Positions 9,483 through 19,175 of a DNA stretch of 64,000 nucleotides are shown piece after piece. This DNA comes from Saprospiraceae bacterium (lineage in GTDB: Bacteria > Bacteroidota > Bacteroidia > Chitinophagales > Saprospiraceae). Location of the stretch: NCBI GenBank assembly GCA_020848695.1, contig JADLHT010000035.1:1-64000 (forward strand). Reading direction: 5' to 3'. Numbering within the stretch: the stretch's first letter is position 1; every line of letters begins with the position of its first letter. The position numbers and the translations under genes were made by a program. The notes under the pieces were generated by a model. The model was not told where the DNA came from and did not search any database. It saw only the letters and a program-made list of their open reading frames with translations.

Positions 9483-11240
9483 CTAAAATTTTGCTAGATA
9501 TCCAAAGTGAACCTTTATAGAGCTGATATCAAAGCTTTGATTTTTTGATTGTGATCCCGCAAAAAAGATTCCGAAACTGCCTGCCTTAGTAAGTAATTGC
9601 AATCCCAATCCAAAGCCTAAATATGGCTTGAAGTTAATTGTGTTCTCTTGATTGATTAAGTTCATGAATGCATAATCTGCGAATGCCGCCAGATAGCTAT
9701 TTCTATCCAACAAAAAACGATATTCCAATGTTGAAATAGCATATTTGTCAGAAATAAAAAAATTGTCATTATATCCCCGTAATGAATGAATGCCTCCTGT
9801 TTTAATAACTTCGTTTTCTAGAATTTTTGCTTTGCTTATAAAAATCTGAGAGTTTAAAGCAATTTTAATGACTGATCGGCTTGCAAGATTCAAGTAATAG
9901 GATGACAAGATAGAAAAATTATATTGAAGATTATTAGCGTTCAAACTGTCATATTGATTTCTCAGCGTATTGTTTAAATCGAATCTGGTTATATTGTTGG
10001 AACTAATAAATTTTTTAAAGCCGACCCGCGCACTCGTTTGCAGATAATAACCTCCAATCGGACATGTTTTATTTATGATATTGTCGAATTGATATTCAAG
10101 TCCGTAAGAAATATGATTAAAATCTAAAACAGCAGGTAATCGGAGTGAAGTTTTAATCGCAGAAGAATCTACATTAAGAATAAAGGAGTTATTAAGATAT
10201 ACAACAACTCCTATTTTCGAATTAAAGTTTAGTGGCTGACTTAATTTGTAATTTCCTTGAATGTTAATATAAGAATCTTTGGTTTTTATTAGATCAAAAT
10301 TGATTGAATTTTCCCAGGGAATTATTGATACATATGGAAGTTCCAGATTTAGTTTCAATCTGGGAGAAAATGGTTGTAGATTTTCATAGTGGATATATAT
10401 TCTTTCTCCGATTTTGAATGAATTGTATAAATCAATGCTTGCTTGTCCCGTTATTTGAACAGTCTTTGAGTTGCCTTGGTTAACATTATTAAGTCCTATT
10501 AGGAAGTCAAAAATATTGCTTCGTTTTTTTATAAGATAAAATTTAATATTCACCTCATTTCCTTCAAATTTGATTCTTGGAGGAAATTGATTTTCAAAGT
10601 AATTTATCTTTTCGAATAGCGAATTATAGTTAGTAATTGTGAAATGATTGAAATTTTTACCTTTCTTGAAATTTAATATTCTGGAAAGGTATCTTTCTGA
10701 AATTATTCTTTGATCACCCAGGTCTATTTCTCCATTCACAAATTTTGGACCTTGAAGATATTGAAGTCTGGCATATAATGTATTAGAATCATACGATTCA
10801 GGCTTTAATATGAGCTTACTCAATGCATATCCATTTTGGACATCGTTATTTAAAACCTTAGTTAAAGTATTTGCCCATTCAGTTGGATTGTAATATTTAT
10901 TTTTTATTATATTACTTACCAGACTATCGCTTTGATTAACAATTATTAATCCATTGAATTTATCTCCCTTATTGATATAGATGGATTGAGTTGTAAAATT
11001 ATTATTTGTCGAATCTATACCTGTAAGTATATATCCTGATTTCAAGAGATCGGAGATTAAAGATCGTTTTTTTCTTTCGACAAACTGACTGTCCTTATTA
11101 TAAAAAAATATTGTATCCTTACTCGTTTTTGAGTATAGAATTAATTGACTTATTTGATATGACTGAGAAAAAATAGATTGAACACAAAGTAAGTGTATCA
11201 GAAGTATAAGATAAATATTATTTTTAGGCTGAATACGCAA
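9483..11240 (-). CDS. Omp85/BamA-TamA-like outer membrane beta-barrel protein
   Basis: A 585-residue outer membrane protein. It starts at TTG (no alternative in range) with the signal peptide NNIYLILLIHLLCVQSIFSQ. Residues ~20-230 look like POTRA-type periplasmic modules (GPKFVNGEIDLGDQRIISERYLSRIL, then KGKNFNHFTITNYNSLFEKI). The rest is an alternating barrel with the Omp85 signature GGIHSLRGYNDNF (the R-G-Y/F motif of the lid loop). It ends in Phe (FGYLAKF), as barrels recognised by the BAM machinery do. Family members insert or translocate outer membrane proteins or lipids; the client is unknown. Its start codon abuts that of divergent hemW with no spacer. Confidence 0.8.
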   Translation of the reverse strand: MRIQPKNNIYLILLIHLLCVQSIFSQSYQISQLILYSKTSKDTIFFYNKDSQFVERKKRSLISDLLKSGYILTGIDSTNNNFTTQSIYINKGDKFNGLIIVNQSDSLVSNIIKNKYYNPTEWANTLTKVLNNDVQNGYALSKLILKPESYDSNTLYARLQYLQGPKFVNGEIDLGDQRIISERYLSRILNFKKGKNFNHFTITNYNSLFEKINYFENQFPPRIKFEGNEVNIKFYLIKKRSNIFDFLIGLNNVNQGNSKTVQITGQASIDLYNSFKIGERIYIHYENLQPFSPRLKLNLELPYVSIIPWENSINFDLIKTKDSYINIQGNYKLSQPLNFNSKIGVVVYLNNSFILNVDSSAIKTSLRLPAVLDFNHISYGLEYQFDNIINKTCPIGGYYLQTSARVGFKKFISSNNITRFDLNNTLRNQYDSLNANNLQYNFSILSSYYLNLASRSVIKIALNSQIFISKAKILENEVIKTGGIHSLRGYNDNFFISDKYAISTLEYRFLLDRNSYLAAFADYAFMNLINQENTINFKPYLGFGLGLQLLTKAGSFGIFFAGSQSKNQSFDISSIKVHFGYLAKF

Positions 11241-12368
11241 ATGGACAATTTAAGTTTATATATTCATATTCCATATTGTAAACGCAAATGTAATTATTGT
11301 AATTTTCACTTTTCGACAAATTTTGCAACAAAGAAAAAAGTTATTTCAGCTATTCTTAAGGAAATAGAGACAAGAAGATATGAAATTCCGTATGATAAAG
11401 TTGAATCTATCTATTTGGGTGGTGGGACACCTTCTCTTCTAGATGTTGAAGAGTTGCAACAGATTTTAAATATAATCTATAGGTCATTTCGTGTTGATTC
11501 GGATGCGGAAATTACAGTTGAAGTGAATCCGGATGACCTGACTATGGATAAAGCGAAGTCTTATATAGAAATTGGGATCAACCGATTGAGTATAGGAGTT
11601 CAATCGTTTTTTGATAAACATCTGGAATGGATGAACCGAGTACACAGCGCGAAAGAAAGTCAGGTATCGATTCAGATTGCACAAGATGTTGGTTTCAATA
11701 ATATAAGTTGTGATTTAATTTTTGGAATACCTCATTGTACGCATCAGCAATGGACCTATAATGTTCAGCAATTATTCCGATTAGGAGTGCCGCATATTTC
11801 ATGCTATGCGTTGACAGTGGAAGAGAAGACTCAGCTTCATTATGATTTAAAGAAAAGTAGAATCGACCCATTAAGTGATCTGCACACTATAGAGCAGATG
11901 GAAATACTTCTTGATCTTATGGAATTTAATCATTATGAAGCTTATGAGATTTCAAATTATTGTAAGCCAGGAAGCAGAGCACTGCATAATAGTAAATATT
12001 GGAGTGGATTACCCTATCTTGGATTTGGTCCTTCTGCTCATTCGTTTCAAATAGATACTAGAAGATGGAATATTTCCAATAATCATCTTTATTCCAATCT
12101 AGTACTGAATTCTGAACAATACTTTGAAACGGAAACTTTGACTCTATCAAATAAATTTAATGAGTATCTTATGATTAATATCAGAAGAGTAGAGGGATTT
12201 TCTTTGTCATATGTAATTAATAATTTTCCAACCTATTATAAGAAACTTATTCAGAATATTGAAATTCATTTGCAAAAATCTAATTTGGTCCTTGAAGGAC
12301 GGCAAGTAAAGCTAACGAGACAGGGTAAGTTTATATGTGATGCTATTCTAGCTGATTTATTTGCTTAA
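11241..12368 (+). CDS. hemW: HemW-type radical SAM protein (heme chaperone; HemN-like)
   Basis: 375 residues from ATG 11241. The frame is open from 11193, but that would run through the divergent gene, and the family N-terminus LSLYIHIPYCKRKCNYC starts here. Radical SAM cluster C13-x3-C17-x2-C20 is followed by LGGGTPSLL and EVNPDDLT, both typical of the family. C-terminal HemN-like domain: SKYWSGLPYLGFGPSAHSF and later NEYLMINIRRVEGF. HemW proteins bind heme and deliver it to respiratory enzymes; most lack coproporphyrinogen oxidase activity. The Cys motif is C-x3-C-x2-C without the extra Cys of HemN, which favours HemW. The 3' end overlaps galE tail-to-tail by 12 bases. Confidence 0.9.
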   Translation: MDNLSLYIHIPYCKRKCNYCNFHFSTNFATKKKVISAILKEIETRRYEIPYDKVESIYLGGGTPSLLDVEELQQILNIIYRSFRVDSDAEITVEVNPDDLTMDKAKSYIEIGINRLSIGVQSFFDKHLEWMNRVHSAKESQVSIQIAQDVGFNNISCDLIFGIPHCTHQQWTYNVQQLFRLGVPHISCYALTVEEKTQLHYDLKKSRIDPLSDLHTIEQMEILLDLMEFNHYEAYEISNYCKPGSRALHNSKYWSGLPYLGFGPSAHSFQIDTRRWNISNNHLYSNLVLNSEQYFETETLTLSNKFNEYLMINIRRVEGFSLSYVINNFPTYYKKLIQNIEIHLQKSNLVLEGRQVKLTRQGKFICDAILADLFA

Positions 12369-13388
12369 TGGTCTTCTTAGCTTTTCCCATTCCCAGGCAT
12401 CACGCATAATTTCCTTAATGGTATATTTGGGTGCCCAGTTCAGATGTTTGGTAATTTTGGTATTATCTGCATACATTGCTGGAAGATCACCTTCCCTTCT
12501 AGGACCAATCTCATAATTAAGTTTGATATTATTAACGGATTCGAATGTATAAATTGCCTCTTTGACTGATACTCCATTTCCGATCCCAAGATTGAATACT
12601 TCTAAAGGATTTGACTGTCTGTCATTTAGCATATGTTTCAAGGCCAGACAATGTGCGTGTGCCAAATCCATTACATGAATGTAGTCTCTAACACAGGTAC
12701 CATCTTTGGTTGGATAGTTATCTCCATGAATTAATAGTTTGTTTCTGATTCCAATTGCGGTCTCTGTGATTGCCGGAATTAAATTTAATGGAGGGTTAAT
12801 GGGTGATTCACCTAACAGATAAGTCGGATGTGCGCCAGCCGGATTGAAATATCGTAAAGATATTGACTTTAGAGGGAAATTTGAATCAGAATAGTAATCC
12901 GATAATATTTGCTCACATATTTGCTTGGTTCTTCCATAAGTAGAACCGGTCTCCTGAAAGGGTAGTTCTTCGTGGACAGGAAGCTCACGAGTATTTCCAT
13001 AGACAGTGCAAGAAGATGAAAAAATAAAAGCCTTGATTTTGTTATCATTGATAAACTTTAAAATGTTGATAAAGCTTTTCACATTATTTTCATAATACAA
13101 CAATGGATTTTTGACCGATTCACTAACTGATTTTAATGCCGCAAAATGAATAACTCCATCAATATTATTATACGATTTATTTAAAATACTAAGAGAATCT
13201 TCTTTAGACAAATCAAGTCGGGTATTGATAATTTTTTTTCCTGTAATTTTTTCAATATTCTTGAGGACCTTGTCCTCGGAGTTAATCAAAGAATCGACAC
13301 AGTCTACATCAAATCCATTTTCAATAAGATCAACCAGGGTGTGTGACCCAATATAACCACAACCACCGGTAACAAGAATCTTGTTCAT
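12357..13388 (-). CDS. galE: UDP-glucose 4-epimerase
   Basis: 343 residues, short-chain dehydrogenase fold. The NAD-binding motif is TGGCGYIGSHT (7-17). The catalytic triad is visible as the serine cluster in FSSSCTVYG (about 124-126), Tyr151 and Lys155 in YGRTK. FNPAGAHP and the C-terminal EGDLPAMYAD are typical of GalE. It interconverts UDP-glucose and UDP-galactose for surface polysaccharide and galactose metabolism. ATG immediately follows the stop codon of the M29 aminopeptidase gene, so the two are co-transcribed. Length matches the family. Confidence 0.95.
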   Translation of the reverse strand: MNKILVTGGCGYIGSHTLVDLIENGFDVDCVDSLINSEDKVLKNIEKITGKKIINTRLDLSKEDSLSILNKSYNNIDGVIHFAALKSVSESVKNPLLYYENNVKSFINILKFINDNKIKAFIFSSSCTVYGNTRELPVHEELPFQETGSTYGRTKQICEQILSDYYSDSNFPLKSISLRYFNPAGAHPTYLLGESPINPPLNLIPAITETAIGIRNKLLIHGDNYPTKDGTCVRDYIHVMDLAHAHCLALKHMLNDRQSNPLEVFNLGIGNGVSVKEAIYTFESVNNIKLNYEIGPRREGDLPAMYADNTKITKHLNWAPKYTIKEIMRDAWEWEKLRRPLSK

Positions 13389-14483
13389 TTAGATTAAGAA
13401 TTTTCCATTTTCATAAATTAAATTTGAATCTGCATAAATTTTCCCGCCTTGTTTCATATCTTTTATTAGATCCCAGTGAATACTAGACTTATTTATTCCA
13501 CCACATTGGTAATAGGATTGCCCTACTGCCATATGAACAGATCCACCAATTTTTTCATCAAATAGAATATTGTTGGTTGCTTTTTGAATGTTAAAATTTG
13601 TGCCTATTGCAACTTCTCCAAATCTCCTAGCTCCCTCTATTGAAAATACTTTTTCAAGTGTTTTCTGACCTATCCTTGCCGAAAAATTCTGAACAAATCC
13701 CTTTTCTACAACCAAATGAATATCTTCTATTATTTCTCCGAAGATTACTGTTGGATAATTGAAAAATATTTCTCCATCAACCGAATCTTCAATTGGACTT
13801 GTAAATACCTCGCCTGAGGGCATATTTGATTTTCCATCTGAATTGATCCAAGTCCTTCCTTGGGTGCGGCAACTGATTTTTGTATCGTTATGCTCAAAGG
13901 TTAAATGTTCAATTTTATTTAAGTAATCAACATAAGCCGTTTGTTGTTTACTCAATTCTTTCCAGAACATTGATGGATCTTCAAGATTCAGACTGCAGGA
14001 TTGAATAATAAATTCTATATATTGATCAAGACTCATTCCGGCCAGTTGAGCAGCTGATTCAGTCGGATACTGGCATAAGTTTCTTTTGAGACTGCCGTCA
14101 CCTAATCTTTTAAAGTAAATTTCCTGAAAGTTATTAATTGCCTTTGTTCTGATGTTTTCACTTTCTGGAATTGACTCAAATTTTTCTATATTAGAATATG
14201 GAGCCCTAATTAATATGTAGGCATCACAATTTGAAATAAGATTTATTTTGTGTGGGCTGAAATAATTTAAAAGCTCAACATCATTGGACCTCAATAAATA
14301 CTCTTCTTTATATTGAAAATCAAATTCTACTTCTAAGCGAACTCCTAAATCAATACAAATTTTTGAAAATTCAGAAACCAGTTCATGTGCAAGTGTTGTA
14401 GTTCGAAGATATACCAATTCACCTTTCTTTAAATAAAGTGAATAATGAGCCAATAGTTCTGCGTATTTTCGTATCCATGTCAT
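13389..14483 (-). CDS. M29-family metallo-aminopeptidase
   Basis: 364 residues, cytoplasmic. Aligns by eye to the M29 (aminopeptidase T/AmpS) family. The co-catalytic metal ligands are recognisable: Glu in GEVFTSPIED, Glu in ARRFGEVAIG, His and Tyr in VHMAVGQSYYQCGG, and His plus Asp in SSIHWDLI. It removes N-terminal amino acids from peptides. ATG start. It lies between hflX (9 bases upstream) and galE (stop abuts start), forming a run of three minus-strand genes. The N-terminal domain (WIRKYAELLAHYSLYLKKGELVYLR) is also typical of the family. Confidence 0.9.
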   Translation of the reverse strand: MTWIRKYAELLAHYSLYLKKGELVYLRTTTLAHELVSEFSKICIDLGVRLEVEFDFQYKEEYLLRSNDVELLNYFSPHKINLISNCDAYILIRAPYSNIEKFESIPESENIRTKAINNFQEIYFKRLGDGSLKRNLCQYPTESAAQLAGMSLDQYIEFIIQSCSLNLEDPSMFWKELSKQQTAYVDYLNKIEHLTFEHNDTKISCRTQGRTWINSDGKSNMPSGEVFTSPIEDSVDGEIFFNYPTVIFGEIIEDIHLVVEKGFVQNFSARIGQKTLEKVFSIEGARRFGEVAIGTNFNIQKATNNILFDEKIGGSVHMAVGQSYYQCGGINKSSIHWDLIKDMKQGGKIYADSNLIYENGKFLI

Positions 14484-14492
14484 ATTATCAAA

Positions 14493-15704
14493 TTACCAAA
14501 TTTTAGACTTATATGGAAATCTAATTAGATATTGTCTTGAAATCATCTCTTTGAGTTTTGATTTAAGTAATTCGATATTTTCAAGACTTTTTGCAGAAAT
14601 AAATTCCATTGGATATTGGAATTTTTCTACCATTTTATTTTTTAGCTCAGATTCTAATTCTTCTTTGATTTTTGATTCCAACATCTCATCAAAGTATTTA
14701 TTACGAAAATAATCCATTTTGTTGAATAACATAAGCGTTTGCTTATCTTTTACACCGATTGATTCGAGTGTCTCATTTACTGTATTTATCTGATCTAAAT
14801 ATTGGGGATGAGAAATGTCTATAACGTGAATTAAAATGTCACTCTCTCTTACATCATCCAGTGTTGATTTAAAACTTTCAATCAAATGATGTGGCAATTT
14901 TCGAATAAATCCAACTGTGTCACTTAGTAAAAATGGCATTGCTTCCCATACTACTTTTCTAACAGTAGTATCTAAAGTTGCAAATAATTTGTTTTCGGCA
15001 AAGACTTCAGACTTACTTAACAAATTCATGATAGTTGATTTTCCGACATTGGTATATCCAACTAACGAAACACGGATTAGTTCGTCTCTATTTTTTCGTT
15101 GCGTGTGATTTTGTAAATCTATTTTCTCAAGTCGTTTTTTTAATAATGAAATTTTTTCCTTTACTATTCGTCTGTCGGTTTCAATTTCCTGTTCTCCTGG
15201 TCCACGCATTCCAATACCTCCACGTTGTCTTTCAAGATGCGACCACATACCTCTTAATCTAGGATAGATATACTGAAGTTGAGCCAATTCAACCTGTGTT
15301 TTTGCTTGTGCTGTCTGAGCCCTGCTCGCAAAAATGTCAAGTATTAAGAAGCTTCTGTCCATAATCTTGACTTTCAGTAATGACTCAATTATATTTTGTT
15401 GCTTACCGGATAAATCATCATCAAAGATTACGATATCTACCGAATTGCTCTCAAGATATTTTTTTATCTCTTCAAGTTTTCCACTTCCAATATATGTTCT
15501 GGAATCCGGGCCATTCAATTTTTGTGTAAATCTCCGGACTACTTGAGCACCTGCAGTAAGAGCGAGGAATTGAAGTTCATCCAATTGTTCTTGTACAAGT
15601 TCTTCTGATTGTCCGGGTAAGATGACACCAACAAGAATAGCTTTCTCTGTTTGATGAGAAGAAGGTTTAGAACGGGCATCTACATTCCAGGATGAGTTGA
15701 TCAA
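14493..15704 (-). CDS. hflX: GTPase HflX
   Basis: 403 residues. An N-terminal HflX domain comes first (about 20-190; GPDSRTYIGSGKLEEI and the glycine-rich RQRGGIGMRGPGEQEIETDRR). A G domain follows: P-loop GYTNVGKST (216-224), DTVGFIRKLPHHLIESFKSTL (G3 and switch II) and NKMD (G4). HflX binds the large ribosomal subunit and rescues or splits stalled 70S ribosomes under stress. The start is TTG; no ATG exists nearby and the preceding codons do not match the family. Length fits compact HflX proteins with a short C-terminal tail. Confidence 0.94.
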   Translation of the reverse strand: MINSSWNVDARSKPSSHQTEKAILVGVILPGQSEELVQEQLDELQFLALTAGAQVVRRFTQKLNGPDSRTYIGSGKLEEIKKYLESNSVDIVIFDDDLSGKQQNIIESLLKVKIMDRSFLILDIFASRAQTAQAKTQVELAQLQYIYPRLRGMWSHLERQRGGIGMRGPGEQEIETDRRIVKEKISLLKKRLEKIDLQNHTQRKNRDELIRVSLVGYTNVGKSTIMNLLSKSEVFAENKLFATLDTTVRKVVWEAMPFLLSDTVGFIRKLPHHLIESFKSTLDDVRESDILIHVIDISHPQYLDQINTVNETLESIGVKDKQTLMLFNKMDYFRNKYFDEMLESKIKEELESELKNKMVEKFQYPMEFISAKSLENIELLKSKLKEMISRQYLIRFPYKSKIW

Positions 15705-15721
15705 TTTGTACGATTAATAAT

Positions 15722-16069
15722 TTATTTTAAATTTGAATATCCACCTAGGTTTACTACTTTTTTAAAACCCATTGATTTAAGATATTCAGTGGCTTGACTG
15801 GATCGTCCACCGGCAGCACAATACAAGTAATAGGTTTTATTCTTATCAAGATTTGTACTGGCTTTTTTAAAATCTCCATTTGACCAATCAAGGTGAATCG
15901 CATCGCTATAATGTCCTGAATTCCATTCTTCATTTGTTCGTACATCAATTACAACACCAGGCTCTTTGCTGAGCAATTCTTTCATTTTAACCGGCTTGTT
16001 CTGCGAATAAATTTTCACTACAAGAGCAAGCAGGATAATAGCAGCTATAAAATATCCCATTAATTTCAT
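15722..16069 (-). CDS. Small exported/membrane-anchored rhodanese-like protein
   Basis: 115 residues. One hydrophobic N-terminal segment (FIAAIILLALVVKIYS) acts as a signal peptide or anchor, followed by a single rhodanese domain. The active-site loop is CAAGGRS with Cys84; VVIDVRTNEEWNSGH is the conserved DVR motif. Rhodaneses carry sulfane sulfur as a cysteine persulfide. Its neighbour 32 bases upstream on the same strand is a TauE/SafE-type sulfur-anion permease, so a role in extracytoplasmic sulfur handling is a reasonable inference. ATG start. Confidence 0.88.
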   Translation of the reverse strand: MKLMGYFIAAIILLALVVKIYSQNKPVKMKELLSKEPGVVIDVRTNEEWNSGHYSDAIHLDWSNGDFKKASTNLDKNKTYYLYCAAGGRSSQATEYLKSMGFKKVVNLGGYSNLK

Positions 16070-16088
16070 TATTTATTGATTTAATTTA

Positions 16089-16096
16089 CAAAATTA
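16089..16096 (-). promoter_or_regulatory. Candidate -7 promoter element of the rhodanese gene
   Basis: The minus strand reads TAATTTTG, matching TAnnTTTG, 19 bases before the rhodanese ATG and just after the end of the TauE gene. No -33 TTG at the right distance. Confidence 0.3.
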
Positions 16097-16101
16097 CTAC
16101 A

Positions 16102-16902
16102 TTAACAGCAATTAAGTATATTAATAACTTCAAAACTCAATATGAATACACTTAGTATTAAGGTAAAAGTATAGAACCATTTTTTTAATTGTATTGCAGA
16201 AACTTTTGATCGGATACGCAGACCCACAAATAGTCCAATAATTGAAAAAACAATAAGTGTTAAGAGTAAGTCTGATTGTATGAGGTTCTTACTATGATCA
16301 ATTAATATGAAGCTACTTAAAGAATTAATTGATATTAATAAAAGTGATGTTCCTATGGCTTCATTTATTGAAAGCCCTAATACAATAGTGAGTGCAGGAA
16401 TTAATAGAAAGCCACCGCCAACTCCAAAAGTCGCAGTCAACATTCCTACAAGAGCCCCGGTTATAAAATAATTTACTATATCATTAGTTGTGGGTGTTAT
16501 TTTAATTGATCTATTTTTAAGTGCAATCCAAGAAATAGCCATTAGTAAAATCCCAAACAATATCATAAGAAATGAACCTTTGCTAATTGTAATGTAAGCA
16601 GATTTATAAATTGTAATTGGAATAAATGGGACAATAATGTACCGGGCAATAAATATAAAAAGCATCGAAGGCAATCCGAAGTAGAGAATAGCTTGCCAGT
16701 TAATTTGCTTTTTATATATTGAACTTACTGCACCAAAGGTACTTAAACATGCTACAAAAAGGTAAGCACTGTTGATTGCAATTTGTGGTTCAGTATTTAA
16801 GATATACACCAAAAAAGGTGTGACGATGATGGCTCCTCCTGCACCCATTGCACCCATAAGAATTCCAATAAGGATAGCTAATAGCGCAGCTATAATTATC
16901 AT
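16102..16902 (-). CDS. TauE/SafE-family sulfite/organosulfonate permease-like protein
   Basis: 266 residues, about eight hydrophobic helices. The two internally related halves each carry the family glycine motif: ILMGAMGAGGAIIVTPFLVY near the N-terminus and VGMLTATFGVGGGFLLIPAL in the middle. TauE/SafE proteins move sulfite, thiosulfate, sulfoacetate or similar anions across the inner membrane. The adjacent rhodanese gene supports a sulfur substrate. ATG start. The substrate and direction of transport cannot be read from sequence. Confidence 0.85.
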   Translation of the reverse strand: MIIIAALLAILIGILMGAMGAGGAIIVTPFLVYILNTEPQIAINSAYLFVACLSTFGAVSSIYKKQINWQAILYFGLPSMLFIFIARYIIVPFIPITIYKSAYITISKGSFLMILFGILLMAISWIALKNRSIKITPTTNDIVNYFITGALVGMLTATFGVGGGFLLIPALTIVLGLSINEAIGTSLLLISINSLSSFILIDHSKNLIQSDLLLTLIVFSIIGLFVGLRIRSKVSAIQLKKWFYTFTLILSVFILSFEVINILNCC

Positions 16903-16944
16903 GCATAATGTAACTAATTAAGGTGAAGATTGTTTTATATAAGC

Positions 16945-16952
16945 TAATTTTG
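16945..16952 (+). promoter_or_regulatory. Candidate -7 promoter element of def
   Basis: TAATTTTG matches TAnnTTTG and lies 20 bases before the peptide deformylase ATG, in the 70-base divergent gap. A TTG lies 12 bases upstream, closer than the usual ~19. Confidence 0.4.
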
Positions 16953-16972
16953 CCAAGAATTAATTATATATA

Positions 16973-17539
16973 ATGGTAAGACCGATTTATTTGTACGGTA
17001 ATCCTGTTTTAAAGGAAAAAGCAAAGCCAATTCATAAAGATTATCCCGAATTGAGTAAACTGTTACAGGATATGTACGATACCATGTATTTTGCAAAAGG
17101 TGTTGGACTTGCAGCTCCTCAGATTGGATTGTCAATCCGTTTATTTGTTATTGATACAACACCTTTTTATGAAGAGGGATTGAAAAAAGATAATGCACTA
17201 AAAAGGGTATTTATCAATCCAGAGCTTATAGAAGAATACGGCCCTGAATGGAGCTTTGAAGAAGGTTGTTTAAGTATTCCAAAATTGAATGCAGAAGTTG
17301 ATCGAACTACTCATATAAAATTAAAGTATCAGGATGAACACTTTAATACAAGAATAGAAGAATTTGATGAGATTAATGCAAGAGTAATTCAGCATGAATA
17401 TGATCATATTGAAGGGATCCTTTTCATACAGAAAATTAAGCCCCTTAAAAGACAATTGCTTAACGGAAAATTAAATAAAATTCAAAAAGGAATTTGCGAT
17501 GTCAAATATCCTGTTTTTGTATTTCCCGGTAAAAGATAA
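16973..17539 (+). CDS. def: Peptide deformylase
   Basis: 188 residues. The three deformylase motifs are present: GVGLAAPQIG (43-52), EGCLS with the metal-ligand Cys99, and HEYDH (His141, Glu142, His145). The enzyme removes the formyl group from nascent proteins and uses Fe(II). ATG start. The insertion between motifs 1 and 2 (DTTPFYEEGLKKDNALKRVF) is usual for Bacteroidota forms. Convergent with the aldehyde dehydrogenase; the stop codons are separated by a single base. Confidence 0.97.
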   Translation: MVRPIYLYGNPVLKEKAKPIHKDYPELSKLLQDMYDTMYFAKGVGLAAPQIGLSIRLFVIDTTPFYEEGLKKDNALKRVFINPELIEEYGPEWSFEEGCLSIPKLNAEVDRTTHIKLKYQDEHFNTRIEEFDEINARVIQHEYDHIEGILFIQKIKPLKRQLLNGKLNKIQKGICDVKYPVFVFPGKR

Positions 17540-17540
17540 A

Positions 17541-19067
17541 TTAAAAATCAAATTTGATTCCCTGCGCAAGAGTTAAAGTATCGCTGTAACTGATTGTATT
17601 AGTCTGTCGTCTCATATATAGTTTCCATGCATCAGATCCTGACTCACGGCCACCTCCGGTTTCTTTTTCTCCGCCAAATGCACCTCCAATTTCAGCACCG
17701 GAAGTCCCAATATTTACGTTAGCTATACCACAATCTGATCCACGTGCGGATAAGAACAACTCAGTTTCTCTGAGATTCTCTGTCATAATAGAAGAAGATA
17801 ATCCTTGAGGTACTTTATTTTGTATAGCAATGGCTTCTTCCAAGTTGTTGTATTTCATCAAATAAAGAATTGGAGCAAAAGTTTCTTCACCAACTATCTT
17901 CATTTCAGGATCAACCTCTGCTATGCAGGGCTTAACATAGCATCCACCGCGATATTCTTTTCCTGATAATATTTTTGCATCAATAAGCATCTTGCCACCT
18001 TCCGTAACAATTCTTTTGGTGGCATTTATATATTGTTGAACGGCTGTCTCGTCGATTAATGGACCAACATGATTCCTTTCGTCCAAAGGGTTACCAATCT
18101 TTACCTGTTTATAGGCATTTTTCAATGCATTTTTAACGGAAACATAAATTGATTTATGAATTATAAGTCTTCTAGTGCTGGTACATCTCTGCCCTGCAGT
18201 CCCAATTGCTCCGAAAACAATTGCCGGCAATACTTTTTTTAGATCACAGGAAGGCGTAATAATGATTGCATTGTTACCACCAAGTTCCAGAATACATTTT
18301 CCGAATCTTTGTGCTACTGTTGTGCCAACAGATCTTCCCATTCTAGTTGAACCAGTTGCTGAAATCAATGCAACTTGATTATCTTTTGCTAGCCATTCTC
18401 CGACTTTGCGATCGCCATTAATAATACAACTGAGTCCATCCGGTAAGTTATTTCTTTGAATAACTTTTGCAACGATATTTTGTACTGCCACGGAACATAA
18501 TGGAGTTTTTTCTGAAGGTTTCCAGACTACCGTATTTCCGCAAACCCATGCTAATGCAGCATTCCAGGACCAGACGGCTACGGGAAAATTAAAAGCGGAA
18601 ATTACCCCGACAATTCCAAGAGGATGCCATTGCTCATACATTCTGTGGTTCGGTCTTTCGGAATGCATGGTAAGTCCATACAACTGTCTGCTTAAACCGG
18701 TAGCAAAATCACAGATGTCAATCATTTCCTGAACTTCACCTAATCCTTCCTGATAGCTTTTACCCATTTCGTATGACACCAATCTTCCAAGTGGTGCTTT
18801 AATCTTCCTCAATTCGTCGCCAATTTGTCTTACAAACTCACCTCTTTTTGGGGCAGGAACATCTCTCCAAATTTTATAGGCGCTCTGTGCGTTTTGGATT
18901 ACGGTTTTATAGAATTTTAAGTTGGTTACATTAATTCGACCTAATAATTCTCCGTCAACGGGTGAAATGGAATCAATGTATAACTTCGAAGCCAATTTTT
19001 GAGATCCAATCCATGTACCTATTGTATTTGTGGATAATGATAGCTCACTCAATATATTGTTTTTCAT
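17541..19067 (-). CDS. Aldehyde dehydrogenase, ALDH7 (antiquitin/AmaB)-like
   Basis: 508 residues, NAD-dependent aldehyde dehydrogenase. Nucleophile Cys295 sits in [16 protein letters not shown], a spelling characteristic of the ALDH7 branch. The general base is Glu261 in [14 protein letters not shown]-site segments are [34 protein letters not shown] and [14 protein letters not shown]7 members oxidise alpha-aminoadipate semialdehyde in lysine breakdown, which is the likely reaction here. ATG start. A TAnnTTTG element lies 26 bases upstream. No other lysine-catabolism gene is adjacent. Confidence 0.9.
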   Translation of the reverse strand: MKNNILSELSLSTNTIGTWIGSQKLASKLYIDSISPVDGELLGRINVTNLKFYKTVIQNAQSAYKIWRDVPAPKRGEFVRQIGDELRKIKAPLGRLVSYEMGKSYQEGLGEVQEMIDICDFATGLSRQLYGLTMHSERPNHRMYEQWHPLGIVGVISAFNFPVAVWSWNAALAWVCGNTVVWKPSEKTPLCSVAVQNIVAKVIQRNNLPDGLSCIINGDRKVGEWLAKDNQVALISATGSTRMGRSVGTTVAQRFGKCILELGGNNAIIITPSCDLKKVLPAIVFGAIGTAGQRCTSTRRLIIHKSIYVSVKNALKNAYKQVKIGNPLDERNHVGPLIDETAVQQYINATKRIVTEGGKMLIDAKILSGKEYRGGCYVKPCIAEVDPEMKIVGEETFAPILYLMKYNNLEEAIAIQNKVPQGLSSSIMTENLRETELFLSARGSDCGIANVNIGTSGAEIGGAFGGEKETGGGRESGSDAWKLYMRRQTNTISYSDTLTLAQGIKFDF

Positions 19068-19092
19068 AAGGATGGTTTACAATTATACAATG

Positions 19093-19100
19093 CAAAATTA
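19093..19100 (-). promoter_or_regulatory. Candidate -7 promoter element of the aldehyde dehydrogenase gene
   Basis: The minus strand reads TAATTTTG (TAnnTTTG), 25 bases before the ATG. No -33 TTG is visible at the usual spacing. Confidence 0.3.
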
Positions 19101-19175
19101 AATATTAATCATTTTCCCTTAAGGATACATTGAAACAGAATAATATTAGATTATAGATACTTGTATATCGAAAGA

